Assembly: GCA_949775045.1 (NCBI GenBank)
Contig: OX459108.1
Span: 10,332,072-10,396,071 of the forward strand
Origin: Metridium senile
Lineage: Eukaryota > Cnidaria > Anthozoa > Actiniaria > Metridiidae
DNA length: 64,000 bases
Reading direction: 5' to 3'
In this document: positions 31,801 to 40,509 of the stretch, piece by piece
Layout of the letters: every line of letters starts with the position of its first letter
Numbering within the stretch: position 1 is the stretch's first letter
Position numbers and translations under genes: made by a program
Notes under the pieces: generated by a model
The model's input: only the letters and a program-made list of their open reading frames with translations
The model's database searches: none
Told to the model about the DNA's origin: nothing

Positions 31801-34508
31801 AAACTGTTGAAGAACAAGAAAGTGAGGAAGAAGACGATGAAGAAGATGAAGACGAAGAAGAAGATGAAGACGAAGATGAAGAAGAAGATGAGAATAAAAA
31901 CAAAACTAAAGTTGAGAAAGAAAAAGAGAAAAAGGAGAAGTCAAAGGATGAGAAAATAGAAGATATAGCAAATGAAAAGAGTAAAAATAAGGAGGAGGAG
32001 GAGGAGGAAGAGGAGGAGGAAGATGAGGATGAAGATGAAACTAAAAATGATTCAAAGAAGAAGAAGAAGAAGAACTCTAAAGAAGGTAATTTATTTGGTA
32101 TTGTTAATTATCTTTGTGACATAGCCTCATGTTCACGTTGGAACATGTTTTTTTATTCAAACTGGTGTCCTTTTTTGATTTTCTTATGTATTATGTATGG
32201 TGATGATAATCATGATTAAAATAATAATGATGGTAGTGATTATTGTGATTATTATACCACAATCACAGCTACATGTAAATAAGAATGCATTGATAGAGAT
32301 TTCATACATTGTCTGCTGGTTAGACGCTCTATGACGCTAGACGCTAGACGCTCTATGAGCGTGATGTCGGGCTAGTCATAAAATCAACACAGGAGGCTAA
32401 ACAATTCCACTTTGGGCTTCCTGTGTTCGTTCCCAAAGCACCATGGGGGCCTATACGCGACATGACAGATACATACATACATACATACATACATAGATTG
32501 GCTAAAAGGTAAACCTAGAGTCGGGCCTTCTAGCCCGACTAATGACTGCTCTTTAGGGGGTGGGGTCAGCAGTTTGTGTGGTAAAGGAAAATGACAAGAA
32601 TAGCAACTGTTGAGCCCCAGCTACAAATTTTCCATAACTGAAACAAGGTTGACATTTATGCAATGTTGATAGTGGAGCCAATGAAGAAATGTATGGGTTC
32701 ATTCTCATGATAACAACAGAATTTTTAAAAGTACTCATTGACTGAATGAAGGGCCGTACGGGAAAATATTTGGCTCGCGGACATGAAGTACTAAGTAATA
32801 TTTTACCGTACGGCCCGACCTAACTCAGTCAATAAGTTTTTTATCATATGGCCCACTCTTTTGAATTTAAAGTCCATTTTTTACGTGTTTGTACGGACTA
32901 GGTGAAAAAAGCCGTACTGAACCCACCAAGTGACTTTTTCCGAGAGTTTTCTTAAGAGCGCTCGCCGGGCAAAATACGGGTCATATGATAAAATCCATTA
33001 TTTATTTTTTTTAGATGAAAAAGACAAGAAAAATAAAAAGAACAAAAAGAAGAGTAAAGAAGAAGATGAAAGTGAAGACAAAGAAACAGAAAGTAATCAG
33101 AAGGATAAGAAAGGAAAGAAAGGAAAAAAGAAGGTACATATATCTGAAATGTATACAAAATACATTAAAAAAAAAAGAACACATTAAGGCCGATTTACAC
33201 GATACGATTTTGACCTACGACTGTAGTATACGATTTGCCTACAAATTGTAGTAGGTACCATTCACACATGCACGACTAGTCGTATACGATTCGTATACGC
33301 CATTGCTAAAATCGCGAGTGATTGGACGAAATACTAGATCTAGTCCTCATATGAGACAAATTACGTCATTTTCCTACGACAAGTCGTAGGGTTTTGATCC
33401 ATGGTTCAAAATCCTACTACAAGTCGTAGGTCGCGTGCGTCAGTCGTAGGTAAGTCGTAGGGGCATTTACACGGCACGACTTGGAGCTCATTTGAGTTGT
33501 ATACTACAGTCGTACACGACAATCGTGCCGTGTAAATCGGCCTTTACATATTTACTATACAAAATATACCTTTTTACGGTTCTCGGCAGTCAACGTCAGC
33601 CTCAATAACTGGTAATATAAATTATTCTTTCTTCTAGAGTTTGTTTACAGCTTGCGGTAATTTAAAGAATTTGCATATTATCTTAAAAATTCCTTGGGCT
33701 GTTGTCAAATTCTAAAGAATATAATTACAAGCTATTGAGGCTGAGTTTGATTGACCAGATACATGTATCTGTTCGATATCCGTGTCAGTGATAGTGATAT
33801 TCCACAGTAGCATTGCGATTTGCTTTCATGGATATAGTGTTGTGCTCCTTCAAAAGCTACTATTTGGTTACTCTGTGTCTGATTTTCAGAGCGGGCCTGG
33901 GTCCTACGCTATCGCTTTCTCCCAAACTTTGGGGAGAAAGCGATAGCGTAGGACCTAGGCCCGCTCTGAAAATCAGGCTAGGTTACTCTGTGTAGTTCGA
34001 TATTCATGTGTTGTGAATATAGCGAGTAAACTAGTATAGGCTGCGTCGGTGTTTGATATTAACGATAGGTAATAGAATGGAATTTGTATTAAACACCGTA
34101 AAAAATGTTGACTTAACTTTACTGACGTTTCGAGTTTTAGCCCTTCGTCGGAGTAAAAGAGTTTGACTAAGATTGATACTGAGTATATGTATGAATATAC
34201 ACTCATAGTCTCATATTTGCGTGTATTTATTTTACTCGATTTGTAGTATTATGCACATTCTCTAAATATTTCCACAAATTCCACAGAAAAACGATACTGA
34301 AGAAAACAAAAAAGAGGATGAAAAAGATGATAAAAAAGAAGACAAAGAAAACGACGAGACAAAAGAGAAAGCAGAAGAGAAAGATGGAGAGAATGAAGAT
34401 GATGCGAATACCGATGATAAAGACAAAAATAAAGAAAAGGACGCCAAAGATTCAGCTTCAGCTGCAAAACCGAAAGACAAAAAATCTGGTATATGTTTAA
34501 TCCTCTAG
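22808..34508 (+). CDS. RPGR: RPGR-like RCC1-repeat protein with Glu/Lys-rich tail and CaaX box
   Basis: RPGR is a ciliary connecting-zone protein; its RCC1 propeller binds RPGRIP1-type scaffolds and the prenyl carrier PDE6D. Exons: 22808-22835, 22966-23091, 23206-23298, 26307-26369, 27199-27263, 27652-27742, 27885-28031, 29170-29816, 30320-30506, 30804-31055, 31684-32085, 33015-33133, 34287-34508. All are in phase, for 2,442 bp (813 residues). [51 protein letters not shown] and SCGGCHM mark an RCC1 propeller over about residues 10-370. A linker with SLPPLNGAL follows (human RPGR has TLPPIEGTL), then a Pro-rich patch. From about residue 515 on it is almost all Glu, Asp and Lys, like human ORF15. 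It ends CLIL (810-813), a geranylgeranylation box like human CTIL. The last donor-like GT at 34489 is an alternative. Head-to-head with OTC. Confidence 0.88.
24130..24533. mobile_element. Imperfect inverted-repeat element of about 400 bp, RPGR intron 3
   Basis: Ends AGAGTCCTTTTAAGGACTT and TTACATTGTAAGGACTCT. The interior is roughly symmetric (AATTTCCCCATACAAA ... TTTGTATGGGGAAATT; ATATGGCCACTT ... AGTAGCCATAT). It has no coding capacity. Confidence 0.7.
24530..24715 (+). mobile_element. Dispersed MITE family 1, copy 5
   Basis: Carries ATTTTACTAAAATTGTCAAG, GTTAAAACTTATGCAAATCA and ACAACCTTCGTCACAGACGT, matching the copy at 4774-5030 most closely. It abuts the element at 24130-24533. Confidence 0.75.
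26415..27085. repeat. GTTT/GCTTGTCT compound microsatellite in RPGR intron 4
   Basis: About 670 bp of GTTT, GCTT, GTCT and ATTT tetramers in longer repeated phrases such as TTTGTGTTTGTTTGCTTGTC. The phrase with TTTTTTTCCTTGTTTTCTTT occurs twice (about 26643 and 26915). It begins about 45 bp after the exon 4 donor. Cys/Leu/Val-rich frames are artefacts. Confidence 0.95.
27351..27540. repeat. 10-bp CCCCTGCTGT minisatellite in RPGR intron 5
   Basis: About seven perfect GTCCCCTGCT units, then about eleven variant units with CCTCTG, CCTTG and GTCT changes, followed by a TATTC run. C-rich on the plus strand. Confidence 0.96.
28054..28267. mobile_element. Long palindromic MITE in RPGR intron 7
   Basis: Ends AAGGCTTGGGCAAACGGTTT and AAACCATTTGCCCGGGCCTT. 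The arms continue inward (GTTGAATGGCAATGTTTAAA / TTTAAACATTGCCATTCAAC) almost to the centre, so most of the 214 bp can fold on itself. Confidence 0.8.
28297..28583 (-). mobile_element. tRNA-derived SINE, same family as 20966-21240
   Basis: On the minus strand the head has GGTTGGCCGAGTGGTGTGGG (A box region) and GGTTCGATTCCC (B box). The body contains CTCCGGGTTATCCGGTTTTC and GAGTTTGTTTGATGTGTTGT, and the tail ends in ATT/TTA units. It lies antisense to RPGR in intron 7. Confidence 0.82.
29170..29816 (+). CDS. RPGR: RPGR exon 8: largest exon, last RCC1 blades
   Basis: This 647-bp exon encodes the last RCC1 blades ([77 protein letters not shown]). It continues into a charged linker with [12 protein letters not shown], in the place where human RPGR has its SARMRRRERERS segment. 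Upstream blades are split over seven small exons, so several introns may have been lost here. Confidence 0.92.
31145..31370. mobile_element. 226-bp PIF/Harbinger-like MITE in RPGR intron 10
   Basis: Inverted ends of about 45 bp (GGCTACATTTACACGGTACT at left, GGTACCGTGTAAACCTAGCC at right) with TTA at both flanks (31142-31144 and 31371-31373). The trinucleotide duplication fits PIF/Harbinger-type MITEs. Confidence 0.8.
31376..31460. repeat. Hairpin GACGTTTCAGGC...GCCTGAAACGTT in RPGR intron 10
   Basis: Inverted arms TCTGACGTTTCAGGCTAAGC and TGGCCTGAAACGTTGGA, with inner arms GCGCCCATCTT...AAGATGAGCGC. It lies five bases after the MITE at 31145-31370 and has the same layout as the hairpin at 4607-4755. 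Confidence 0.75.
32320..32560 (-). repeat. Dispersed repeat, inverted partner of 5770-5975
   Basis: Carries AACACAGGAGGCTAAACAAT and TCCTGTGTTCGTTCCCAAAG plus a short CATA array. Its TCTATGACGCTAGACGCTAG start is a small direct duplication. It lies in RPGR intron 11. Confidence 0.65.
32745..32960. repeat. CCGTACGGC-containing repeat in RPGR intron 11
   Basis: GGGCCGTACGGGAAAATATT and TTTTACCGTACGGCCCGACC form inverted arms. A related piece (TTTCCCGTACGGCCCTCCCA) lies at about 27810-27830 in intron 6. Confidence 0.6.
33187..33543. mobile_element. 357-bp PIF/Harbinger-like MITE in RPGR intron 12
   Basis: Ends AGGCCGATTTACACGATACG and CGTGCCGTGTAAATCGGCCT, flanked by TTA at 33184-33186 and 33544-33546. 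The interior is full of CTACGACTTGTAG-type sub-repeats (AAGTCGTAGG at least three times). Confidence 0.8.
33879..33980. repeat. Near-perfect hairpin flanked by a 13-bp direct duplication, RPGR intron 12
   Basis: The arms CTGATTTTCAGAGCGGGCCT ... and the reverse complement ending CGCTCTGAAAATCAG pair over about 46 bp, with one or two mismatches and only a few loop bases near CCCAAACTTTGGGG. GGTTACTCTGTGT precedes it (33866-33878) and follows it (33981-33993). Confidence 0.9.
34287..34508 (+). CDS. RPGR: RPGR terminal exon: Asp/Glu/Lys-rich end and CLIL prenylation box
   Basis: The acceptor AAATTCCACAG opens an in-frame exon of 74 codons ending [13 protein letters not shown] then TAG at 34506-34508. 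The final Cys-aliphatic-aliphatic-Leu predicts geranylgeranylation by GGTase I. Without splicing at the weak GTATATG at 34489, this is the natural terminus. Confidence 0.82.
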   Translation, partial: KNDTEENKKEDEKDDKKEDKENDETKEKAEEKDGENEDDANTDDKDKNKEKDAKDSASAAKPKDKKSGICLIL

Positions 34509-34957
34509 TTGAAGGCTTTTTAGCATCTCCTAGGTGATGAGCTATGTCATATACACCCATTTCAAAAATCGTTGTCGCAGCCGAAGCTACAGTCCACACT
34601 CTGAAACCTGCAATGGATGTCGGTAATATGAACTGAATTTGAGATTTGTTACACGTTTTTCAATAAATATTTGTTTAATCATCTTCCACTGTAACAACAC
34701 TTTATGTTCATATAACACAAACACGTACAATTAAAATATGCTATGAATAAACCGATGACAAGAGAAAAAAATACCGACATCCTTTGCAGGCTTCATAGTG
34801 TGGACTGTAACATTGATTGCGACAACGATGTTTGAAATAGGTGTAAAAGGAGATTAAATTATCTGGCATTGACTCTGGCATTACATTTGGGTAATGTTAA
34901 GCAATATGTTGTGCTTTTGTTGGATATGACCTTCACTCTAGATACACACCATCCATA
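34509..34957. other. RPGR 3' UTR/downstream with long inverted repeat 34547-34851
   Basis: ATTTCAAAAATCGTTGTCGC, CAGTCCACACT and GGATGTCGGTA at 34558-34627 recur inverted at 34772-34840 (TACCGACATCC, AGTGTGGACTG, GCGACAACGATGTTTGAAAT). The intervening 150 bp is AT-rich and contains CAATAAAT, a possible poly(A) signal, near 34660. Confidence 0.7.
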
Positions 34958-35242
34958 CACTGCAAAAATGCCTGAGTAGATACACCTCACTATATTGAGT
35001 TAATCATGCATTCAGGATGACACTTTATAGTGAGTGAACCCAACTCATTATTAAGAGTAAACATAAATGTAGACGGCCATTGAGTACAATGTACTCGATA
35101 TATTGAGTTTAACTTCACTTTTACTCACTCTAGAGTTGAGTTTACTCACTACAGAGTTGGGTTAACTCACTATAAAGTGTCATCCTGAATGCATGATTAA
35201 CTCAATATAGTGAGGTGTATCTACTCAGCCGTTTTTGCAGTG
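34958..35242. mobile_element. 285-bp MITE with about 90-bp inverted repeats and TA duplication
   Basis: Ends CACTGCAAAAATGCCTGAGT and GAGT complement ACTCAGCCGTTTTTGCAGTG, flanked by TA at 34956-34957 and 35243-35244. The arms run through TATTGAGTTAATCATGCATT and its complement. This fits a Tc1/mariner-type MITE. Confidence 0.85.
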
Positions 35243-35244
35243 TA

Positions 35245-36285
35245 GAAATAGGTTTCTTATATAATTAGGTACACAAATATAGGATACAATCACGTATTTA
35301 TCAGGTTTATAATGTCACTAAATCAAGCAGCACCTTCAAAATGAAACCAGAAATGGAAAGAATACCTCATTATTAGTAAAAGTAAACGTTTCAAGGGGAT
35401 TTTGTTTTTACAACATAATTCACTGATAGTTTATTTTTATCTGATTGTTGATATAGTTCACATGTGTAGGCTGAAGAGGTTTGAGAAATGCTATACTGGA
35501 TTTAAGTCGTTGCATGCTTTATTTATTTTCTCAAAATGTTTATAGAAATTTAGAAATTAGTGTTGTTGGTATTTGGCTGATAGATTTTATAAAGTTTTCT
35601 TTTATGGTTTATTAATTATAGACTATTTGATTGATTGATTGATTGATGGATTGATCAATGACCTGCCGTTTGTGCCAACCGAGATGCACATAAGCCTCAA
35701 TTTTGAATGAATGAATGAATGATATAGTATTATTAATCAATGGAGTGATTGATTAAACTGCAGGCATTTTCGTAACATAAATGAAACGTCAAGCATAAAG
35801 TTGTGAAGTATGTTATCTGACAACAAAATAGTGCAATGACTCAGTCTTTGTTAAAAAAAGGGCTCGTCTACATCGCATATTCAATTTATTTATTTATTGA
35901 ATTAGTGAGTGATTAATCCATTGATCCATCAATTATATCAAATTATGACTATCCAAGCAGTAAAATGTTTTTCACCATGTTTAGGCGAATCAGTGCACCC
36001 GACATTCTCTTTTTATTGTATATAGAAATGTGTACAGTAGAGCTTTATTTTTATTCAAATAAAATATTTAAACCCGAATACCTTGTTTTATGATATGTAC
36101 ACTGATGGGGAATACTTTATGGTATAGGAACACGCATAACCATAACATATACAAATGAAAATATTAATTGCAACCTGCAAATAACATAGTATATATAGCT
36201 ATTTAAAAAACGTAGAATATTGAATAGTGCATTGCAAGATCGAAATGCATTTTGGCTCATGTAATATTGTTTTAACAAGTATATA
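35245..36285. other. Intergenic AT-rich sequence, no gene seen
   Basis: Short GATT and GAAT tetramer runs at about 35625-35720, and a CAAATAAAATA at 36057. I see no exon, RNA gene or clear transposon here. Confidence 0.55.
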
Positions 36286-37025
36286 CTGAGAGTTCACCAA
36301 CATGAATCCTGTGGGATTCAGTGGGATGCAGTGGGATTCATGCTCCCACAGGATTCATGTGTCGTGATCTCGCTGACTACACCAGTATTTCTCACAACCT
36401 TCGCACTGAAATTCAAGGTAAACCTTCCTCTGACAGATTTCCGCGTACCAGCAGGTAAGAAAATGTCTGATTTTTACGCGAGCTACTTGTTCCATTTCAT
36501 CAGTTATCACCATGATTACTGCCTCTTTGGTACATTTGATAGTTTGCACCGTGTTCTTCTTCAAACTTTATTCTTTCTTCAATGTACCACAGTGGTGAGC
36601 GATAGTAGTCTTTTATCCAACAGTATATGAGTGGTATAATACTAAAAAGCATTTGAGATTCAATCTATGCGAACTACTTTATACATGTACACAAAACGTA
36701 TGATGTCATATTGATTCTAAAAATAGGCAAAACCTATGATGTCATATTGGTTCTAAAAATAACCTTTCCCCCTCAGATTTACAATTACATTATTTTGATG
36801 CAATTTAACGTAATTAAATCTATGAATCAGATTGTGTTACTTAAAATAGCTCAAAATATCTAGAAGCTCCGACGACGTGAATCCGACATGATTCCGACGC
36901 TCCCAAAGCATGAATCCGACAAATCCGACCGGAGCATGAATCCCACGAATCCGACGGGAGCATGAATCCCACTGAATCCCACAAATCCCACGAATCCCAC
37001 AGGATTCATGTTGGTGAACTCTCAG
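36286..37025. mobile_element. 740-bp DNA transposon with GAATCCCAC subterminal repeats
   Basis: The 37-bp-class inverted ends start CTGAGAGTTCACCAACATGA at left and finish TGTTGGTGAACTCTCAG at right. They are flanked by TA, extendable to TATA on both sides. Inside each end are repeated GTGGGATTC/GAATCCCAC units; the right side has at least six, including GAATCCGAC variants. There is no transposase. Confidence 0.8.
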
Positions 37026-37400
37026 TATAATACTACTTCGCGCTAATTAAATTCTTTTGTAACTTCTCACCTACAATACCATACATACAATTGTTTTCAG
37101 AATTGCATACGGTATTTCTGATAGGTTTTACTACAGTTGTATAAGTTTTTTATATCGTAAAATTAAGGGGGGGGGGCAAAAAACATCCAATACAAATATT
37201 AAAGAAACACTTTATTGTTTATCCTGTAAAATATCCAGACAGGTTGCAGTAATCATATTTTCTTGTATTGTCGTAACGTCCGTATTGTCTTGTTCAATGT
37301 TATGTCTCCGTTATAAACGATAGCAAAATATGCCTCCAACACATACTTCGACATCTTGCTTCATTTTTCAACTCCCATCTCCATATAGCTATCACCAGCG
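37026..37400. other. Unique sequence between the last transposon and the satellite edge
   Basis: Contains a G9-type run at about 37167-37175 and no convincing coding potential. Satellite similarity becomes visible from about 37400. Confidence 0.5.
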
Positions 37401-40400
37401 TTGTAGTCGACTTGCAAAGCTGATCAAAGCCGATCTTTGCATTTTTCTGATCTTCTTCACAGATGTCATACCTCCAATCACCTGTGCAGCAGAGTACAAA
37501 ATTTATTTGTTTCATTCCTCTACCAACTGGAGACCACGTTTCAAAAAGTTTCTTTTCTCTGCAATGGCGAGTCATGCCATTCATCACATCAATGTTGTAG
37601 TCGAGTACCGAGTTGATTCAGTCCTGGATCTTGTGTGCAAAAGACTATTTTCCATTTGGTAAGTCATTCCATACATCGGACAATGTTACAGTCAAGTACC
37701 GAGTTGTTTCAGTCCTGTACTTAACTTAGTTGACTAGATCTTGTGTACAAAAGAGTATTTTCCATTTCGTCGGTCATTCCATGCATCAGACTTTTGCATT
37801 GGTAGACGGCTGGCATTTTTCTTGTTGGGGCGAGTCATGCCATTCATCACATCAATGTTGTAGTGGAGTACCAAGTTTTTTTATTCCTGTAACAAACTGT
37901 AGACTAGACCTTGTTTCAAAGTGTCCTTTCTCTGCAATGGTCAGTCATATCTTTCATCTCATCATTTTTGAAGTCGAGTAATGAGTTGTTACAGTCCTGT
38001 ACTAAACTTGGTAGACCAGATCATGTGTGCAAAATACTCTTTCCTTTGGATCAGTCATTCCTTACATCAGACTGTTACATTGTTAGACGTCCAACATTTC
38101 TCATGTGGGGGCCAGTCATGCCATTCATCAGTTCAATAGTGTAGTGGAAAATCGAGTTGTTTCAGTCCTTTACCAAACTGTGTTGACTAGATCTTGTGTG
38201 CCAAAGTTTCTTTTCCTTTGGGTCAGTCATTCCATACATCTGACTGTTACATTGTTAGACATCTGACATTTCTCATGTGGGGGCGAGTCATGCCATTCAT
38301 CACATCAATATTGCAGTCGAGTAACAAGTTGTTTCAGTCCTGTACCAAACTGTGTGACTAGCTAGATCTTGTGTAGACAAGTCTCTTTTTCCATTCGGTC
38401 AGTCATTCCATACATCTGACTGTTACATTGTTAGACGTCTGACATTTCTCATGTGGGGGCGAGTCATGCCATTCATCAGATCAATGTTGCAGTCGAGTAA
38501 CAAGCTGTTTCAGTCCTGTACCGAACTGTGTTGACTAGATATTGTTTGCAAAAGTCTCTTTTCCATTCGGTCAGTCATTTCATACATCTGACTGTTACAT
38601 TGTTAGACGTCTGACATTTCTCATGTGGGGGCGAGTCATGCCATTAATCAGTTCAAAGTTGCAGTCGAGTACCAAGTTCTTTCAGTTCTGTACCAAACTG
38701 TGTTGACTAGATCTTGTGTGCAAAAGTCTCTTTTCCTTTGGTCAGTCGTTCCATACATCAGACTGTTACATTCTTAGACGTCTGACATTTCTCATGTGGG
38801 GGCGAGTCATGCCATTCATCAGTTCAATTTTGCAGTCGAGTACCAAGTTGTTTCAGTCCTGTACCAAACTGTATTGACTAGATCTTGTGTGCAAGATTCT
38901 TTTCCTTTGGGTCAGTCATTGCATACATCAGACTGTTACATTGCTAGACGTCTGACATTTCTCATGTGGGGGCGAGTCATGCCATTCATCATTTCAATGT
39001 TGCAGTCGAGCACTAAGTTGATATAGTCTTGTACCAAACTGTTTTGACTAGATCTTGTGTGCAAAAGTCTCTTTTTCTTTGGGTCAGTCATTCCACACTT
39101 CAGACTGTTACATTGTTAGACGTTTGACGTTTCTCATGTGGGGGCGAGTCATGCCATTCATCACATCAATGGTGCAGTCGAGTACCAAGTTGTTTCAGTC
39201 CTGTACCAAACTGTGTTGACTAGATCTTGTGTGCAAAAGTCTCTTATCCTTTGAGTCAGTCATTCCATACGGCATCAGACTGTTACATTGTTAGACGTTT
39301 GACATTTCTCATGTGGGGGCGAGTCATGCCATTCATCAGTTCAATGTTGCAGTCGAGCACCAAGTTATTTCAGTCCTGTACCAAACTGTATTGAATAGAT
39401 GTTGTGGGCAAAAGTCCCTTTTCCTTTGGTCAGTCATTCCATACATCAGACTGTTACATTCTTAGACGTCTGACATTTCTCATGTGGGGGCGAGTGATGC
39501 CATTCATCAGATCAATGTTGCAGTCGAGTACAAAGTTCTTTTAGTTCTGTACCAAACAGTGTTGACTAGATCTTGTGTGCAAAAGTCCCTTTTACATTCG
39601 GTCAGTCATTCCATACATCAGACTGTTACATTGTTTGACGTCTGGCATTTCTCATGTGGGGGCGAGTCAAGCCATTCATCAGTTCAATGTTGCAGTCGAG
39701 CACTAAGTTGATATAGTCTTGTACCAAACTGTTTTGACTAGATCTTGTGTGCAAAAGTCTCTTTTTATTTGGGTCAGTCATTCCATACTTCAGACTGTTA
39801 CATTGTTAAACGTTTGACGTTTCTCATGTGGGGGCGAGTCATGCCATTCATCACATCAATGTTGCAGTCGATTACCAAGTTGTTATAGTACTGTACCAAA
39901 CTGTGTTGACTAGATCTTGTGTGCAAAAGTGTCTTTTCCATTCGGTCAGTCATTCCATACATCAGACTGTTACATTGTTTGACGTCTGGCATATCTCATG
40001 TGGGGGCGAGTCATGCCATTCATCAGATCAATGTTGCAGTCGAGTACAAAGTTCTTTCAGTTCTGTACCAAACTGTGTTGACTAGATCTTGTGTGCAAAA
40101 GTCTCTTTTCCATTCGGTCAGTCATTCCATACATCAGACTGTTACATTGCTAGACGTCTGGCATATCTCATGTGGGGGCGAGTCATGCCATTCATCATTT
40201 CAATGTTGCAGTCGAGCACTAAGTTGATATAGTCTTGTACCAAACTGTTTTGACTAGATCTTGTGTGCAAAAGTCTCTTTTTATTTGTGTCAGTCATTCC
40301 ATACTTCAGACTGTTACATTGTTAGACGTTTGACATTTCTCATGTGGGGGCGAGTCAAGTCATTCATCACATCAATGTTGCAGTCGAGTACCAAGTTGTT

Positions 40401-40509
40401 ATAGTCCTGTACCAAACTGTTTTGACTAGATCTTCTGTGCAAAAGGCCCTTTTACTTTGGGTCAGTCATTCCATACATCTGACTGTTACATTGTTAGACA
40501 TCTGACATT

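Noticed and set aside
31601..31903. Minus-strand poly-Ser frames opposite the RPGR tail
   Set aside because: They are the complement of GAA/GAG codons in RPGR exons 10 and 11; the plus strand has consistent splice sites and phase.
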